Under the pieces are notes generated by a model. That model saw only the letters and a list, made by a program, of their open reading frames with translations. It was not told the origin of the DNA and made no database searches. From contig NZ_JAUYSS010000020.1 in NCBI RefSeq assembly GCF_030695525.1, positions 1 to 64,000 of the forward strand: 64,000 nt of DNA. The letters are read 5' to 3'. This stretch comes from Daejeonella sp. (GTDB taxonomy: Bacteria > Bacteroidota > Bacteroidia > Sphingobacteriales > Sphingobacteriaceae). Position numbers and translations under genes: made by a program. Below, piece after piece: positions 45,657-54,700 of the stretch (positions within the stretch are counted from its first letter, which is position 1; each line of letters opens with the position of its first letter).

Positions 45657-46409
45657 TTATCTGTTCATTGTAGAGTATCCGATCTCTGTAAACGGTGCGA
45701 TCAAATCCTTCAGCGATGGATGGGAGTCCAAATAGTCCACCATAGCCTGAATGGAAAACCTTGGCGCATCTTCCTTAAATTCCCGGAACAATATTCTGCA
45801 CACCGCGAGATCCTCCGGATTATCAACAGTTAAACGCAAATCCTTACGGTTAAGACTGTCCGGACATATCACCTTTGAAATCTTGAAATCGTTTTTATTT
45901 TCTCTGATATATAAAGAACAATGCTCAGATTGATGACGAGCATCTCCTTTATCATGAGATATTTCCATGGCAGATTGCGACATAATTTCGAATCCTGTTC
46001 CATCTATAATTTCATCCAAAAAAGTTGCATCCAACCCTTCATCAACATGTTTTTTCCATAAATATTCAACAGGTTCATAATAAAGAAAAGGAGATTCGCT
46101 TGTCACCCTGAAAATATCTGTCGCCTTTGCAAGCTTGCCGCACTCAACCAGTCTAGACAAAACATCATGCTCGTCACCGACAACATAACGCAGCCCTTTT
46201 TCTTCAGCAAGATGCTTAAAGACCTCGTTTTCAATACCAGTGGAAATTCCCAAAACGATCTCATCAATACAAGGTATCGTTTGAAGGCAGTTGATAATAT
46301 TATCCAGTATACGCGTTCCCTGATCAACATCCAGGTTTTGAAGCGGTTTCCCATAAAGTCGTGATCCTTGATTCCGACACGCGATAGCAGATACGAGACG
46401 TCTTTCCAT
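45657..46409 (-). CDS. SpsF-like cytidylyltransferase / sugar nucleotidyltransferase
   Basis: 250 residues. ACRNQGSRLYGKPLQNL is the nucleotide loop in the SpsF style (ARxxSxRLPGK in related proteins), and RILDNIINCLQ, DEIVLGISTG, YVVGDEHDVLSRLVECG and DLRLTVDNPEDLAVCR follow. SpsF proteins activate a sugar acid with CTP or act in related roles. It is five bases from the divergent NeuB-like gene, so these two probably work on the same molecule. Substitutions in the loop (N-Q-G in place of the common S-S/T-R) suggest an altered substrate. Confidence 0.8.
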   Translation of the reverse strand: MERRLVSAIACRNQGSRLYGKPLQNLDVDQGTRILDNIINCLQTIPCIDEIVLGISTGIENEVFKHLAEEKGLRYVVGDEHDVLSRLVECGKLAKATDIFRVTSESPFLYYEPVEYLWKKHVDEGLDATFLDEIIDGTGFEIMSQSAMEISHDKGDARHQSEHCSLYIRENKNDFKISKVICPDSLNRKDLRLTVDNPEDLAVCRILFREFKEDAPRFSIQAMVDYLDSHPSLKDLIAPFTEIGYSTMNR

Positions 46410-46414
46410 AATTA

Positions 46415-47416
46415 TTAAACAATATCCGAAGGTGTAACCGCAGCATTTCGTGATATGCTATTAGCAAGCCTTTTATTATAAACTGAATTTATATCTGTTA
46501 TAAAATTTTCCGACGAGGTTCGTTTAAGTACCAGATCCTGAGGTTCCAACACCTTACCACTCTCCAAACTATTTGAAGTAACAACATGTCGTCTAATCAT
46601 TTTTCTGTATCCTATTTCTGATTCACTCATACCATAGTCCTCACTTTCTGCAGAAACGCCTAATGCATAGTAGCAGTCTCTCAGGATCCTGGTAAACTCT
46701 TGAAACTCATCCGGGTTTAATGCCGCTTCAAAGTCTTCAAGCTTCATATTCTTACCCAAAGTTAAATGCTTTTCAAATACTGTTGCCCCAGCCCCCAAAG
46801 CCACTGCAGGTATCGCAAATCGCAAAGGGTCTATTGGATCTGTGTGATCCGCGAAGCCTATTTTAACGTTAGGGTGAATTTTACCCAGCGATTTCACATA
46901 TACACCAATCCTGGAAATCTGATTACTTTCTGTCGAGGTCGGGTATCCCTGAAATCCTGCAAAAACGCAAACCTTCTTACTTTCAAGAATTTCCAATGCG
47001 GTGCGAAGCTCTGATGCATAAGCACCTCCAGCTCCAAGAAGTACATAAGGAATTGAACTCTGACAAACCATATTGAGAAGTCCAATATTCGAAATATCTG
47101 TCCCATGAAGTTTTATAGTTTGTACACCGATCGATTCTGCCAGAATTAAGCTTCTTGTACCAAAAATATCCAGATAAAGATCAATGTTTAACGAATGAGC
47201 ATAGTCAACTAATTCTTTCCATACCTGATCTGGCATCTCCAGGGATCTAAAAAGATCGTAGTATTTATAATCAGGTGTAGCAAGCTCATCGGCATACACC
47301 AATTGGAACTTTGCAGCATCCGCTCCTGAATTTGCTGCTGCCCTTATAAGTAAACGTGCCTGTTCTGGTTTCCCCTCAAAACCTTGAGCTAATTCTGCAA
47401 TTATTTCAACTTTCAT
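46415..47416 (-). CDS. Divergent NeuB-family synthase
   Basis: 333 residues with the NeuB barrel plus SAF layout, but several conserved motifs are changed. The usual E-I-G-x-N-H-N-G is AELAQGFEG (7-15), F-K-x-A-S is IKLHGTDIS (101-109), H/Q-C-x-S-x-Y-P is FAGFQGYPT (152-160), and the G-P-D-H part is replaced by KLEDFEAAL after VFEKHLTLGKNM. The metal-ligand histidines are kept (H191 in FADHTD, H217 in EKHLTL), so catalysis is plausible with a different acceptor sugar. It is the third NeuB-type synthase here and sits with an SpsF-like enzyme, an aldo/keto reductase and a class III aminotransferase. Confidence 0.85.
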   Translation of the reverse strand: MKVEIIAELAQGFEGKPEQARLLIRAAANSGADAAKFQLVYADELATPDYKYYDLFRSLEMPDQVWKELVDYAHSLNIDLYLDIFGTRSLILAESIGVQTIKLHGTDISNIGLLNMVCQSSIPYVLLGAGGAYASELRTALEILESKKVCVFAGFQGYPTSTESNQISRIGVYVKSLGKIHPNVKIGFADHTDPIDPLRFAIPAVALGAGATVFEKHLTLGKNMKLEDFEAALNPDEFQEFTRILRDCYYALGVSAESEDYGMSESEIGYRKMIRRHVVTSNSLESGKVLEPQDLVLKRTSSENFITDINSVYNKRLANSISRNAAVTPSDIV

Positions 47417-47431
47417 TTTTACAAATATTAA

Positions 47432-48301
47432 TCATTCAAATGTAGACCAAAGTGCCGGATTAATTAGCTCAGCATCTTGATTTTTAAAAAAATCAGGATA
47501 AACAATATTTTTTTTATCTGCGGCGGCACATATTTCTTTAAGCTGTTCCAAACTGTCAACTCCTACAATAACATTATCCACCTCTATGAATGACAACACA
47601 TAATTAATACAGGCTTCTAATCTGGTGGTTCCTGACTGTTTAAGAAATTCCTCATAGCTGTCCCAGATAGATTCCCATCGGCTGAATTTTTTAGGACGTT
47701 CTTCTCGTTCCATCAACAATAGACCCTGTAGAAATGCCGACCTTACATGAACCTGGTTGCCATTCTCCTTTAATTTTTTAAAAAAGTTCTCGAAGCGCGT
47801 GTCTATCAAATTAAAAGGAACTTGGACAATACTCAATCCAGTAAGTTCATCTATTAAGCTTAATTCATCTGTTTCATAAACAGAAATACCCGTTTGTTCA
47901 ACCATAGACGAGGATTCCATTTCTGTCAGTGCTTCGTATAATTCCGCACCTCTATCTTCATTTAATTGATTAGGTTTGTGAAGCAATAAACCATATAAAC
48001 AAGGAATTTTCAACCTTTCCAATGAAGCTTCTACTGATTGATAAACCCATTGCCTAATGTTGGGGCATTGATTCGACAATGGGGGGAGTTTTGATATAAC
48101 TCTCCATCCATTTATACCCACTTTACCCAGTTGGGCTTCACTATCGCCATAAGCTATTGCTGTGTCGATGGTGTTTATACCTTGACTATTGGCGTAATTC
48201 AGAATGCAATCAATTTCCGACAGCTTAACTTGGCCCTTATTGTTAGCAATGCCATAATTTAACCCAAACTGCGCAGTTCCTAAGGCTAATTTGTCTATCA
48301 T
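47432..48301 (-). CDS. Aldo/keto reductase
   Basis: 289 residues. The catalytic tetrad is visible: D46 (NTIDTAIAYG), Y51, K71 (VISKLPP) and H108 (LLLHKP). NADPH-binding elements are near the C-terminus (YVLSFIEVDNVIVGVDS). Probably reduces a keto group or aldehyde on a sugar or acid intermediate. Fifteen bases separate it from the divergent NeuB gene, and it is read first of the subcluster. Confidence 0.87.
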   Translation of the reverse strand: MIDKLALGTAQFGLNYGIANNKGQVKLSEIDCILNYANSQGINTIDTAIAYGDSEAQLGKVGINGWRVISKLPPLSNQCPNIRQWVYQSVEASLERLKIPCLYGLLLHKPNQLNEDRGAELYEALTEMESSSMVEQTGISVYETDELSLIDELTGLSIVQVPFNLIDTRFENFFKKLKENGNQVHVRSAFLQGLLLMEREERPKKFSRWESIWDSYEEFLKQSGTTRLEACINYVLSFIEVDNVIVGVDSLEQLKEICAAADKKNIVYPDFFKNQDAELINPALWSTFE

Positions 48302-48409
48302 AGATGCTTAAATGAATTTCCCAGGTTGATAACCTACGACCTCTAGTATTTGTACGTTCAGTGTGATAATATCTTTTATGAATTTTATACAGTGGCTTAA
48401 CGGGTTCTT

Positions 48410-49579
48410 CTAATTAAAAATACTTTTCAAAACCTCAATGACTTTTGACTGTTGATCATTAGTCAATGACGAAAAAACCGGAATACTAATGGCACTTTTA
48501 AAATATTTTTCGGCTTCTTCGCAATATCCAATTTGGAAACCCATACTTTCATAATATGGTTGCCTATATACTGGGATATAGTGAAGATTCACATTTATTC
48601 CTGCCTCTTGAAATCGATCATAAACCTCTCTTTGGCTCTTATGGGTTGCCTTAACGTTAATTCGAATTGGATACAGGTGATAACTTGAGTATGTATCAGG
48701 ATTCTGCCAGGGAGTTACAACTGGTAAATTCTTCAGTTCATTATCATACAGCTGCGCAATCCTTTGACGCTCCTTCACAAATTGATTTAATCTGGTCAAT
48801 TGGCTTAACCCTAATGCTGCATGGATATCTGTCATCCTGTAGTTGTAGCCTAGGGTAATTTGCTGATAATTCCAGATTTCGTCTGAGGGCCTTGATTGCA
48901 TTTCATCTTGGTCACTGGTGATACCGTGACTACGGAGCCGTTGTAGTCTCTTCGATAGTTTCGAGTCATTTGTGGTTATCAACCCTCCTTCTCCTGTAGT
49001 AATTATTTTAACCGGATGAAAGCTAAATATGGTGATGTCACTGTAACGGCAATTACCAACCGGATCCCCTTTGTATTTACCCCCAATTGCATGAGAAGCA
49101 TCTTCAATTATTCTAAACCCATATTTCTTCGACAGTGTGTGTATGGCAGTCATTTCACATGACTGGCCTGCTAAATGTACAGGCATCACGATCTTAGGAA
49201 GCTTACCTACCTTTTCTGCTGCGACTAACTTTTCAGAGAGTTTCTCAACGTCCATATTGTAAGTGTGTGGATTTATATCGACAAAGTCTACTGAAGCACC
49301 ACAATAAATCGCGCAATTAGCTGAGGCTACGAAGGTAATAGGACTGGTCCACAACAAATCGCCTGGCCCTAGATCAAGTGCCAGACAAGCGAGATGTAGT
49401 GCTGCAGTTGCACTACTTAAAGCAATGGCGTGTTCTGCATTACAATAATTTGCGATTGCCTTTTCGAACGCTGGTAAGGCTGGACCCTGCGTTAGGTAAT
49501 CTGAGTGCAACACGTCAACTACGCTGTCTATATCCTGCTGACTAATGTCCTGCCGACCGTATGGTATCGAAGATATCAT
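48410..49579 (-). CDS. pseC: PseC aminotransferase (UDP-4-amino-4,6-dideoxy-N-acetyl-L-altrosamine synthesis)
   Basis: 389 residues. PseC-type N-terminus IPYGRQDISQQDIDSVVDVL, SDYLTQGP, SSATAALHLACLALDLGPGD, EDASHAIGG (159-167) and PLP lysine K191 (SFHPVKIITTGEGG). HLYPIRI and NLHYIPVYRQPYY also match PseC. It transaminates the 4-keto product of PseB, or of CapE, to the 4-amino sugar that the GNAT part of the PseG fusion then acetylates. No PseB gene lies nearby. A 203-base gap upstream separates it from the ABC exporter. Confidence 0.93.
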   Translation of the reverse strand: MISSIPYGRQDISQQDIDSVVDVLHSDYLTQGPALPAFEKAIANYCNAEHAIALSSATAALHLACLALDLGPGDLLWTSPITFVASANCAIYCGASVDFVDINPHTYNMDVEKLSEKLVAAEKVGKLPKIVMPVHLAGQSCEMTAIHTLSKKYGFRIIEDASHAIGGKYKGDPVGNCRYSDITIFSFHPVKIITTGEGGLITTNDSKLSKRLQRLRSHGITSDQDEMQSRPSDEIWNYQQITLGYNYRMTDIHAALGLSQLTRLNQFVKERQRIAQLYDNELKNLPVVTPWQNPDTYSSYHLYPIRINVKATHKSQREVYDRFQEAGINVNLHYIPVYRQPYYESMGFQIGYCEEAEKYFKSAISIPVFSSLTNDQQSKVIEVLKSIFN

Positions 49580-49782
49580 TTTTTTCGTTTTTAACTTTTT
49601 AATTCATTCTATAGCTGGGCACTAACTAGTAAACCATCCGAACTTTTGTAAATATGTCTACTCTTTGTGACAGTAATTGTTGTGAGCATTTCGATCTCGG
49701 ATTATAAAATTCTAAGTTAGAAGAAGTTTGCTTTTAATTGACAGATTAAAGAAGTTTGTCAAATTGAGAATAACTTTTTTGT

Positions 49783-51552
49783 TTAGGGATTCACAATTTC
49801 TTCATAAGTGCCTGTACGGATAATATTTCCGTTTGCTAACTCTACAATATCTGTGCATTTTCTTAGCGTTGAAAGCCTATGCGCAACAATGAGAATAGTT
49901 AGTTCGCTACCGAGGCTTTCTATCGCTTCCATTACATTTTGCTCTGTTTCATTATCCAGGGCACTAGTTGCTTCGTCAAATACAATAACATCAGCGTTCT
50001 TGTATAGCGCTCTAGCTATGCCTATTCGCTGCCGTTGCCCGCCCGAAAGGCGAACCCCCCGTTCACCAACAAATGTATCATACTTTTTGTCCCAAGATTC
50101 GATAGTTACAGCAATCTGTGCCTTTGACGCCGCTTCTCGCACTCGGGCATGATCAATTAGTTTTTCAGGTACACCAAACGCAATGTTCTCTGCAATTGTA
50201 CTATCTGCCAGAAAAATAGCTTGCGGTACATGTGCAATATGTGCCTGCCAATTCCTGCAATTTTCTTGACAAATAATCTCATCATCAATCAATAAGCTTC
50301 CTGTAGTAGGCTGTAATAACCCCATCACAATATCTAACAAAGTACTTTTTCCACTTCCTGTGGAACCGATGAACCCTATGCGGGCACCCTTGGGAATAGT
50401 TAGGTTAAAATCCCGCAGAACCCATGGAGCTCCCGTATCATACCTGAACGAAAGGTTATCAAGTTTGATATCAGATTTAAATGAAATTGGCTCGGTAAAT
50501 GCTGAATTAGCAAAATTTGGTAGTTCCTGATCAAGCAGATCCAAAGTGTCACGTAATAATTCCTCTGTGCCACGCATTGCGGTCCAGCTACTATAAGCCT
50601 GTTGCATAATTGGCAACATACGCTGAGCACCCAGTGCGAGAGCGCCTAAAACAGGAATTGCAGTAACGAGGCCATTTTTGCCACCGGCAAGTGAAAAAGC
50701 CAATACCGCAATCAATACCATTCCAAGAGCTTCTATTCCAAAGCGAGGTGTATTGGCTATAATAACAACGTTTGCCTGTGCCCGACGTAATGGGCCATCT
50801 GCTTTTTGATAAACCTCACAATAAACTGACTGAGTGCCATCAATAAGCATGTCCCGAATACCACCCAAACCTTCCTGCAATGCTTTGATAACATGATTAG
50901 ATTCCTGATTAATCCTTGCACTATGTCGGCGTAGTCGCCTCTTAGTAATTTGAATAACCAAGATATAAATTACACCAAAACCAGCGAAAGCAGAAAGTGC
51001 TATTGTTGGGTTTATAGTCAGCAGAACAGCTAATATCATTAATACCATCAGTATAGAATTCAGAATAGTAAGTATAGACATCAGTATATTAGATATCACA
51101 CTATTCACTTTACTCGAAATGCTTGAAATTACCTCGCTACTATTCCTTGAAACATGTACCGAATATGGCTGAAAAAGTGTACGCCTGTAAATGCTCAAAC
51201 TCAAATCGGCCCCTACCGCATAGCTGAGCCGGGTTTGAATCCACAAAGCAATTAGTCGCATAGCCGCAGAAAAAAGTATAGCTATTGAGAAAGCAATGGT
51301 AAGAGGCAGTAGCAATTCCTTTGGTGTCGAAATATTGAAAAAAGTCACGAACGGCTTTGCGAAATGATGATTAAATATAACTTCAGGAGAAGTTAACACA
51401 CCTAAAAATGGAAGAACAGCACTAATGCTTATAACCTCCGCAAAAGACGAAAAGATAATTAGAATGAACAGAATATTCAATTGTACTCGTCTACGCCCAT
51501 CTATATGTTTCCAAAGACGCTGTATTAATCTCCTTAGGTTACCCCTTTCCAT
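49783..51552 (-). CDS. ABC exporter, fused membrane and ATPase domains (PglK/MsbA-like)
   Basis: 589 residues. Six helices occupy about residues 20-310; the ATPase domain has Walker A GSTGSGKST (396-404), signature LSGGQRQR, Walker B VIVFDEATSALD and H-loop IVAHRLSTL. Half-transporters of this type flip lipid-linked glycans (PglK) or lipid A (MsbA). In this locus it may flip a second glycan, or support the Wzx at 1735. It starts a stretch between the heptose genes and pseC, with gaps of about 95 and 200 bases. Confidence 0.87.
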   Translation of the reverse strand: MERGNLRRLIQRLWKHIDGRRRVQLNILFILIIFSSFAEVISISAVLPFLGVLTSPEVIFNHHFAKPFVTFFNISTPKELLLPLTIAFSIAILFSAAMRLIALWIQTRLSYAVGADLSLSIYRRTLFQPYSVHVSRNSSEVISSISSKVNSVISNILMSILTILNSILMVLMILAVLLTINPTIALSAFAGFGVIYILVIQITKRRLRRHSARINQESNHVIKALQEGLGGIRDMLIDGTQSVYCEVYQKADGPLRRAQANVVIIANTPRFGIEALGMVLIAVLAFSLAGGKNGLVTAIPVLGALALGAQRMLPIMQQAYSSWTAMRGTEELLRDTLDLLDQELPNFANSAFTEPISFKSDIKLDNLSFRYDTGAPWVLRDFNLTIPKGARIGFIGSTGSGKSTLLDIVMGLLQPTTGSLLIDDEIICQENCRNWQAHIAHVPQAIFLADSTIAENIAFGVPEKLIDHARVREAASKAQIAVTIESWDKKYDTFVGERGVRLSGGQRQRIGIARALYKNADVIVFDEATSALDNETEQNVMEAIESLGSELTILIVAHRLSTLRKCTDIVELANGNIIRTGTYEEIVNP

Positions 51553-51647
51553 TCCTAACCTTGCAGTGTTTTAATAATTCTTAGTTAAACTCATAATATC
51601 TAATCTGCAGCAATCTATTTTTATGTATCTAAGCTTCGCTAATTTAT

Positions 51648-52229
51648 CTAAACAGATTTAAATAACTCCTCTTCTACCAATTCACAGATGATATGACCTA
51701 TTAAAATGTGACATTCCTGAATTCGCGGAGTATCCGTTGAAGGAATATCTAACAGAATATCAGAATGTTCTTTCATGCCGCCGCCATTATTACCCGTCAA
51801 GGAAATAATATTCATTCCTTTACCTTTGGCAACTTCGAATGCTTTTATTATATTTTTCGAATTACCTGAAGTACTAATTCCAACCAGTACATCTCCTTTT
51901 GCACCAATTCCGTCGACAATTCTGGAATAAACATATTCATAGCCATAATCATTAGCAACTGCTGTCAAATAGGACGTGTTACAATGCAATGCCTCTGCTG
52001 GTAAAGATCTTCGGTCCTTGTAAAATCTCCCGGAGAACTCCGCAGCTAAATGTTGAGCATCAGCAGCACTTCCACCATTGCCACAAAACAAAACCTTATT
52101 TCCATTTTTAAATGCCCCTGAAATAGTTCCAACTGCGGCCACGATTTTACATATTAGGTCGGAATCATTTAAGATATTTTGTTTTAAACTTATTGACGAA
52201 GCAATTATTGATAGTGTTTTGTTAACCAT
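51648..52229 (-). CDS. gmhA: Sedoheptulose 7-phosphate isomerase (GmhA)
   Basis: 193 residues with the SIS fold. FCGNGGSAADAQHLAAEFSGRF, RSLPAEALHCNTSYLTAVANDYGYEYVYSR and ISTSGNSKNI are hallmarks of GmhA. It makes D-glycero-D-manno-heptose 7-phosphate, the first step to GDP- or ADP-heptose. It is 25 bases from the HddC-like gene. Confidence 0.93.
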   Translation of the reverse strand: MVNKTLSIIASSISLKQNILNDSDLICKIVAAVGTISGAFKNGNKVLFCGNGGSAADAQHLAAEFSGRFYKDRRSLPAEALHCNTSYLTAVANDYGYEYVYSRIVDGIGAKGDVLVGISTSGNSKNIIKAFEVAKGKGMNIISLTGNNGGGMKEHSDILLDIPSTDTPRIQECHILIGHIICELVEEELFKSV

Positions 52230-52254
52230 ATTATCTCTTGACGTTCTTGTTTCT

Positions 52255-52971
52255 TTACTTTAATTTATAAGATTTACCCTCATTAATCCAATCACAAAAT
52301 CTTTGGTAATCATCAGGTATTCCAATATCAATAAATTCTGTATCTATCGAGATTGCCTTTAGTTTATTGTCTCTTATTAGTTTCGGGAAAATATCAGTCT
52401 CTAAAGAAAAGTATCCTTCTTGACCAACAAAAATTTCCGAATTGAGATGATAGATCCCGGCATTGATCCAGCCAGGCTTCGCAACATCAGTCTTTTCCTT
52501 AAAACCCACTACTTTTTCTTCCAATACTTTTACGGTTCCAAATCTAGCAGCATTGTTAATTTTTGTAATACCAATACTGTTAATTGGTGACTTCACAATT
52601 TCGCCATAACCTGAACTCAACCATGTGTCAGCATTCGTAACTATAAAAGAATCGGTTAACTTCAATTTCATTACCGCATTTGCAATCGACCCACCGGTTC
52701 CTAAGGGCTTGTTCTCAACTATAAACTGAATGTCACAATTCGCCAATACACCAAATTCTTTCTCAGAATTTACAAACGTGATAATTTGTTCGGCCCGATG
52801 ATGCAAGAGAAAAATAATTTCTGTTATACCATTTTCAATCCATTTCTCGAGAATATAATACAAAAATGGTTTTCCATTAATTGGAGCTAATGGCTTAGGT
52901 ACATCATTAATGATAGAGCTTAATCTAGTTCCAAACCCGCCAGCCAGGATTATAAGCCTTCTAATTTCCAC
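52255..52971 (-). CDS. hddC: Heptose-1-phosphate nucleotidyltransferase (HddC-like)
   Basis: 238 residues. LAGGFGTRLSSIINDVPKPLAPING is the nucleotidyltransferase start; ENKPLGTGGSIANAV and TNADTWL follow. With GmhA and a GmhB-type phosphatase beside it, it most likely makes GDP-D-glycero-alpha-D-manno-heptose. It appears to start with GTG at 52971, overlapping the phosphatase gene by 11 bases; no suitable ATG is nearby. Confidence 0.88.
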   Translation of the reverse strand: MEIRRLIILAGGFGTRLSSIINDVPKPLAPINGKPFLYYILEKWIENGITEIIFLLHHRAEQIITFVNSEKEFGVLANCDIQFIVENKPLGTGGSIANAVMKLKLTDSFIVTNADTWLSSGYGEIVKSPINSIGITKINNAARFGTVKVLEEKVVGFKEKTDVAKPGWINAGIYHLNSEIFVGQEGYFSLETDIFPKLIRDNKLKAISIDTEFIDIGIPDDYQRFCDWINEGKSYKLK

Positions 52972-53503
52972 GATGTCCTAAGATTATGTTAGTTAAATCT
53001 TTGTAGTTATCTACACAATTCAATTTACTATACGAAATATTGGAATCTTCAGATTTGATACTCCACTCGGACGAGAACCAAATAGAAAAGCAATTTGCTG
53101 AAATAGCTGTTTGAATATCACTGATGTTATCTCCTACCATAAATAAATTTTGACAAGGGATATTATATTTATCCATTAAATATCGAGCAAATTTGGGAGA
53201 GGGTTTTCTCAGAGAGTTCTCAGACTCGTCCAAATCTGTAGCAATACAAACTTCTTGAAATTGTAGATTATCCAGTCCAATTTGTAAAAGCATTTCATTA
53301 TTAACTTTCTCAACATCATCTAAAGTAAAATAACCTCGGCCAACCCCTGATTGATTAGTATGCAAAAAAATTAAAATATCATTTTCTATTAATTCCTCTA
53401 AGCACTCCCTTACTCCATTAATAAGTTCAACATCTTCAGCTTTATGTAGATAAGGTTTGTATTTTATGAGTGTCCCGTCACGATCAAAAATTACCCCTCT
53501 CAC
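52961..53503 (-). CDS. gmhB: HAD phosphatase, GmhB-like (heptose bisphosphate phosphatase)
   Basis: 180 residues. FDRDGTLI (6-13) is the catalytic aspartate loop; LHTNQSGVGRGYF and MVGDNISDIQTA are the other HAD motifs. It would remove the 7-phosphate of the heptose bisphosphate. The Cys/His zinc cluster usual in GmhB is missing: the region reads CIATDLDESENSLRKPSP with one Cys. It starts with GTG and is co-transcribed with hddC and the Wzz-like gene. Confidence 0.85.
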   Translation of the reverse strand: MRGVIFDRDGTLIKYKPYLHKAEDVELINGVRECLEELIENDILIFLHTNQSGVGRGYFTLDDVEKVNNEMLLQIGLDNLQFQEVCIATDLDESENSLRKPSPKFARYLMDKYNIPCQNLFMVGDNISDIQTAISANCFSIWFSSEWSIKSEDSNISYSKLNCVDNYKDLTNIILGHRGN

Positions 53504-53507
53504 AATC

Positions 53508-54698
53508 CTACAATATCTCCTTTAAGAAACGTGCTAACAATAGGTAAATAATTGAAACAATACCAAATGCTAAACCAGTAAATATTATTCCATTTCTTTT
53601 ACTCATCTTCTCTTGGGGCAAAGGTAAAATAGGTGTATCAATAATTTGGATCAATGGTGTTTCCCTTCTCAAAGAGACTTTAGAAATTTCCAAATTTTTA
53701 ACTAACTCACCCAATATTACAGTATTGGCCTCAACATCTACTTGCCTTGTTTGTGAGGGCACAAGTAATTTCTGTCGGGCTGGGTTTACATTAGGATTAG
53801 CATCTATAGAAGAAGCCATACCACCTAAAGCTGAGTATAAAGCTCTTCTAACAGAGTCAGTTTGGTGCTGTAATATCTTCAGATTTTGAACCGACTTCTT
53901 TGTCTTGGTATCCACATAAAAGTCAGATACTTCCTTAGCAAGTTTTTCAGTAAAATATTTTGCAAAAAGTTCATTTTCAGAAATAAAACGTACTAGAATT
54001 ATACTTGACTTTTTATCAAGTTTATCTACAGTAAGAGGTCCTGATATTATTGTTCTATAAAATTGTCCCAATACACTATCTTGCTTTAAAGTAAATTTAG
54101 AACGATCAGCATTCGGCAAATATAGTATATCATCCAATTCAGCCTTACCTTTCCAGCCTTCACGAAGCTTATTAAATGAAATGTAGAATTCTGCAAGAGT
54201 TTGATTCTTACCCTCTATAGTCACTGTTGACAATAAAACTTTCTCAACCATAGAACGTGACTTCATCAATTGAAATAGATTATCTCCTGCAAATGCTCCT
54301 CCACCACCTCCACCTAAGTCGAATCCAAATTGGCTGGCAATACCCAACGCGCCCCCCATCCCACCAGATTTTTCTTCTTCTAAAGCAAAACTTAATTCAG
54401 CCTTATAAGCAGGCTTTTGGGAGTAAGTATATATAAACCCCAAAATTCCACCTAAAAGTCCAGCAATGAGAATAGTACTCCATTTAGAAAGAAGAAAACC
54501 CGAAAGTTCCTGAACCTTCAGGACAATTTCCTTTAATGAGATATCGTCCGTACTGATACTGCTTTCGCTAAAGTAAGATCCTTTGGGTTGTGAATCTAAA
54601 TCACCATGATTCTTACGACTACCTGTATCAAGTCGCTCATTAGGAACCAATCCAGGAGGAGTAGATTCAGGAAACTTGTCCTTATCAAATTTCTCCAT
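53508..54698 (-). CDS. wzz: Wzz-type chain-length/co-polymerase protein
   Basis: 396 residues. A polar N-terminal tail of about 65 residues, a first membrane helix at about 75-92 (WSTILIAGLLGGILGFIYTY), a periplasmic domain with a glycine-rich patch (FDLGGGGGGAFAGD) and coiled helices, and a second helix near 370-392 give the Wzz plan. The proline-rich DTPILPLPQEKMSKRNG precedes the second helix. No kinase domain is fused. It sets polymer length and couples to the Wza-like exporter, which is encoded two bases upstream. Confidence 0.88.
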   Translation of the reverse strand: MEKFDKDKFPESTPPGLVPNERLDTGSRKNHGDLDSQPKGSYFSESSISTDDISLKEIVLKVQELSGFLLSKWSTILIAGLLGGILGFIYTYSQKPAYKAELSFALEEEKSGGMGGALGIASQFGFDLGGGGGGAFAGDNLFQLMKSRSMVEKVLLSTVTIEGKNQTLAEFYISFNKLREGWKGKAELDDILYLPNADRSKFTLKQDSVLGQFYRTIISGPLTVDKLDKKSSIILVRFISENELFAKYFTEKLAKEVSDFYVDTKTKKSVQNLKILQHQTDSVRRALYSALGGMASSIDANPNVNPARQKLLVPSQTRQVDVEANTVILGELVKNLEISKVSLRRETPLIQIIDTPILPLPQEKMSKRNGIIFTGLAFGIVSIIYLLLARFLKEIL

Positions 54699-54700
54699 AA

